Source: Zygnema cylindricum (Eukaryota > Streptophyta > Zygnematophyceae > Zygnematales > Zygnemataceae). Taken from it: a stretch of DNA of 11,041 nt. Below, piece by piece: positions 8,481 to 11,041 of this stretch (position 1 is its first letter; every line of letters begins with the position of its first letter). The notes beneath the pieces were generated by a model. It did not search any database, had not been told where the DNA came from, and saw nothing but the letters and a program-made list of their open reading frames with translations. Location: positions 520,262 through 531,302 of the forward strand of contig JBBHKE010001223.1 in NCBI GenBank assembly GCA_037447655.1. The letters run 5' to 3'. The translations under genes and the position numbers were made by a program.

Positions 8481-9600
8481 AAAGAGAGAGAGAGGAGACG
8501 TTTCGTAAAAAGGTGAGGGTTAGGGAGGAGAGATAGGAGGGCAAGGGAGAGTGAGAGAAAGAGGGAGAGGAGGAGTGTGACTTAGACGAAAAAGGGGATG
8601 GGGAAATGAGAGAAATACCGAGAGAGCGTAGGAGAGTGGGAGGAGAAAGAGTATGAGTGTGGGAGTGGGAGAGGGGGAGGGAGACGGATATGACGAGAGA
8701 TAGTTATAGAAAGTGGGAGCGCGTGAAATTTAGGAAAAAGAGAAAAGGAAGAGGGTGAAGAAATGGAGGAGAGATAGAGTAGGACGAGCTGGAGAGTAAG
8801 GAGGATGGAGCCCGAGATAGAGAGAGAGAGGCAGAAGGAGAGGGAGAGAGGGGGAGGGAGGGCTGACGAAGGATAAAGAGAGGGAGAGGGAGATGGGGTG
8901 CTAAAGAGAGTGGGTTAGAGACAAAGGTAGAAAGAGGTTGAGTGCAAACGGGATGAGGAGAAGGAGAAAGCGAAGGAGAAAGAGAGGGAGAGAGAGACAA
9001 AGTAGAATTAGGAGAGGGAGTGGGGGTTGGGGAGAACGAGAAAGAGAGGGTGAGAAAGATAAATATGGATTTGGGGAAGAAATGGGAGAGAAAGAGGAAG
9101 AGGTATAAGAAGAAGTAGAGAAAGGCGAGAGGGAGAGCGAAAGGGAGAGGAGGAGGGAGACGGACAGGTGGATGGGAAGGAGATAGAGAAGGAGATGGAG
9201 ATGGAGAGGGAAAGGAGAGGGGAACTAGTGTGAGAGGGAGAGAGAGACTGCCGAAAGAGAAGGAGACGGAGATGGAGAGGGAGAGAAATAGGGATGGAGA
9301 GGAAGAGAGAACGGGAGAGAGGGAAAGAGAATGAGCGGGAGGGGAGATGGAGGAGAGAAAAAGAGAAATGGAGAAGGAGAAGGGAAATAAGAGGAAGAAA
9401 GAGAGTGGGGGAGAGGGGGAGGGAGAGGAAAAAGGAGACGGAGAGGGTGAGGAGGGAGAGAGATTAGGAGGGAGAGGGAGATGTCTGGAGAGGGAGCACG
9501 AGAGAGCACGAGAGGGAGATGGAGTGTTAGAGAGACAGAGTGAGAGTCTTCCAGTGAATGCTTAGTATGCCAATTGGAGGAGAGGGAGATGGAAAATGGA
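8481..9600. repeat. Purine-rich tract, third block
   Basis: More than 1.1 kb of GAGAGG/GGGAGA-type sequence on the plus strand, all within intron 2. With the other blocks it makes up most of the intron. Sequence of this type can form intramolecular triplexes and is prone to length change. Confidence 0.9.
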
Positions 9601-9632
9601 TTGATGGTTTAAGTGAGGGGAAGATTACTCAC

Positions 9633-9791
9633 CAGGAGCGCAAGTTTGGGTGTTATCCGAATTCGTGACTCTGACAAAAGGAAGAATACAGTTGCAAGTG
9701 TAACTTGTATTGCTTTTGTTTGGAATACAAGTTCCGCCTCCACAAGGGTTCATATCCGGGCTATTCGCGCCAAGAAAACATGGGTTTTTGT
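9633..9791 (-). CDS. Exon 2: EGF-like module 1
   Basis: A 53-codon exon, class 1-1, beginning after CCCCCTCCAG and ending at GTGAGT. Joined to exon 1 it starts DKNPC. The six EGF cysteines are KNPC, eleven residues, MNPC, four residues, GTC, ten residues, YTCNC, fifteen residues, QTC. The first loop (FLGANSPDMNP) is longer than in EGF 2, and SNTS is a potential N-glycosylation site. It sits directly after the protease domain, so it would form the first part of the C-terminal extension. EGF 1 and EGF 2 differ considerably outside the cysteines, so if they arose by exon duplication it was not recent. Confidence 0.9.
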
Positions 9792-9796
9792 CTGGA

Positions 9797-9821
9797 GGGG
9801 GTGGGTGGGGGGTAGGAGGGG
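9797..9821 (+). promoter_or_regulatory. G-quadruplex-type motif at the exon 2 acceptor
   Basis: Four G runs (G5, G3, G6, G4) with loops of one, one and five bases lie on the plus strand, the template for the gene. More G runs follow to 9839. The complementary C tract is the polypyrimidine tract of the exon 2 acceptor. Folding is predicted from the pattern only. Confidence 0.6.
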
Positions 9822-9841
9822 CCGCCGAGGGGGAGGGAGGA

Positions 9842-10583
9842 TATATGGGGTCGAGAAGGAGGTAGGGGGGGATAGGTGATTTTTTGAAGTTAATGAAAAT
9901 GCTGTTATAATGGTCATTGACATGAATTTGAGAGATTAACAATAAAGCACATAAACCGTAGACTTAAAGCTCTCCACTTTCCCTCTCACCCTCTCTCATT
10001 TCACCATATTGCAGTAAAAAAGTTTAACTTTGTCTCTGAAAAGGTTTTTGAATGTCATTTTTCCCAATGCATGAAAAAAAATTGGTTGTGAGATTCATTT
10101 TTCAAAACATTACTTTTATGTGTAGAAGTCAATCTTCCCAACTGTGATGTCAAATTTGAATATTCATAAATCATAAAATACGTCTCTAAATCCTCTAAGC
10201 TGAAATTTTGCCCAATAGAAAATAGATGAAATTTTTCACGGTACAAAAGCGTTAGTTATCTAAAATGGGTTCTTAAATGCTGAAGGTTTTTATGTGCAGC
10301 TGTAATTTGAGTTGTTTTCTCCCGCCTTTTTGGGATACTGAATGTCCAACAACAAAAAAAAAACATCAATTCAAATAATTATTTTTTCGAATTGAGGAGG
10401 GATTGGTAAATTACTTTTAAGAGGGTTTACGCGGTTTTCTATGGTTATTTATGGTTTAGTAGGGTTTAACATGAAACGGTATGTGTTTAACTTTACATGT
10501 CAATGTGAATCATAGTGTATTTGAATATATAAAAATCAAGAATTTGTTATTCTCTTATGTTATGTCACATTCTATTGATTTAC
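9842..10583 (-). other. Intron 1 interior, AT-rich
   Basis: Intron between the protease exon and EGF 1. It contains one short plus-strand pyrimidine stretch (about 9971-10002), opposite in polarity to the large purine tract. The minus-strand frame at 10055-10246 has no domain and no fitting splice phase. GGTTTA/GGGTTTA words near 10425-10470 are too few and irregular to be telomeric. Confidence 0.55.
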
Positions 10584-10806
10584 CTTTTGCCTTCACCACA
10601 GGAACAAAAGCTGGAAGGACGTTTATGCCACAAATACCGTCGCCATCCGTAATTTTTAGTTTCATATTTCCACGATCTCCCCACTTTGTACCCCAAGAAT
10701 TTCTTATTTTCCAAAATGGGGGTGATTCCAAAAGACTGTATCCGATAACTACCACCGTGTGGTCGATTCCATTCGCGAAACATTCTTGGTCGTCGTATGT
10801 CCTGGT
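10584..10806 (-). CDS. Exon 1 in window: C-terminal part of papain-family cysteine protease
   Basis: This 223-bp exon (phase 0 in, phase 1 out) encodes the end of a C1A peptidase domain. DHTVVVIGYS holds the catalytic His (family pattern NHAV-x-VGYG). IRNSWGTKWGDRG holds the catalytic Asn and the conserved NSWG-x-WG block, and GICGI holds a structural cysteine. LPAFVPVV is a normal domain end. The acceptor is TTATGCGGGCAG and the donor AAAAG|GTAAAT. Signal peptide, inhibitory propeptide and the CGSCW block with the nucleophile must lie upstream, outside the window, so activity cannot be judged. His and Asn are intact. GNM replaces the common GY(M/I) after NSWG-x-WG-x-x, a mild change. Unlike simple papains the reading frame continues into EGF modules. 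Confidence 0.92.
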
Positions 10807-11041
10807 CTGCCCGCATAAAAACCAAAAGATAACAATGATAAAAGGATTGAACCAAAAATGTAACAGAAATTCGAGGGCATACCCACAATGAAATTAGTTC
10901 ATGAAGAAAATGAGGATGATTCCACACTAAATTTTGTGGTAACTAACGCTCACCAATTCAAAGTAAATTGGGAATGGGAGATAGTCGGTGAAGATAAAAG
11001 ACAGAAGAAAGACGAGGGAGGAGAGAGAGAGAGTGGATAGT
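10807..11041 (-). other. Upstream intron, ending in purine-rich edge
   Basis: Intron before the protease exon. A GTGAGC at about 10950 looks like a donor, but the preceding residues fit no papain segment. The last ~45 bases are GA-rich on the plus strand, with a GAGAGAGAG run near 11025. Confidence 0.5.

Noticed and set aside
6301-9509. Minus-strand Ser/Pro/Leu-rich frames up to 294 residues
   Set aside because: A C/T-only strand has almost no stop codons and encodes only Ser, Pro, Leu and Phe. No start context, splice fit or domain.
10055-10246. Minus-strand 63-residue frame in intron 1 as an extra exon
   Set aside because: The possible acceptor TTTCAG at its centre would place a stop at once in phase 1, and the residues lack any EGF cysteine pattern.
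10425-10470. Interstitial telomere repeat (GGGTTTA words)
   Set aside because: Only isolated, irregular words; no tandem run of the seven-base plant telomere unit.
10950-10990. Possible preceding protease exon ending at a GTGAGC donor
   Set aside because: The residues before it (YLPFPIYFEL) match no papain segment, and no clear acceptor precedes them in the window.

Overview
The window looks like nuclear DNA from a eukaryote with long introns. The only protein-coding signal I can defend is a set of short exons on the minus strand, joined by GT-AG introns of about 0.4 to 3.2 kb in AT-rich sequence. The modules (papain-type cysteine protease, plant-like six-cysteine EGF-like modules, LysM modules with extra cysteines) fit the green lineage best, for example a bryophyte, lycophyte, fern or alga. 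That placement is inference from module style, and I cannot name a species.

Reading the minus strand (right to left), seven exons line up with matching splice phases. They are the C-terminal part of a papain-family protease domain with the active-site His and Asn (10806-10584), EGF-like module 1 (9791-9633), EGF-like module 2 (6423-6289), the first part of LysM 1 (4258-4140), the end of LysM 1 with the start of LysM 2 (2503-2414), the rest of LysM 2 (1986-1879), and the end of LysM 2, a linker and LysM 3 (1225-1022). Together they are 1038 bp, exactly 346 codons. The signal peptide, propeptide and catalytic Cys of the protease would lie to the right of the window, and the true 3' end of the gene is not resolved. 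The favoured model is one secreted protease-EGF-EGF-LysM-LysM-LysM protein, plausibly held on a chitin-like or peptidoglycan-like glycan. A competing model has two genes: protease-EGF-EGF ending at a stop at 6248, and a separate secreted LysM protein starting at 4415.

The introns carry most of the other structure. The 3.2 kb intron between the EGF exons is about 3 kb of almost pure purine on the plus strand (so C/U-rich in the transcript). It is interrupted by two AT-rich islands that hold an inverted repeat. The intron between the fourth and fifth exons carries about 1 kb of degenerate GAC/AAC/GAT trinucleotide repeat ending in an 18-base A run. The intron between the third and fourth exons holds a diverged tandem array with a unit of about 150-180 bp. 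A G-quadruplex-type motif lies against the acceptor of EGF exon 1. The left 1 kb has no exon I can support, but it contains a near-copy of the last exon's splice junction.

No tRNA, rRNA, CRISPR, bacterial operon or intact transposase was seen.
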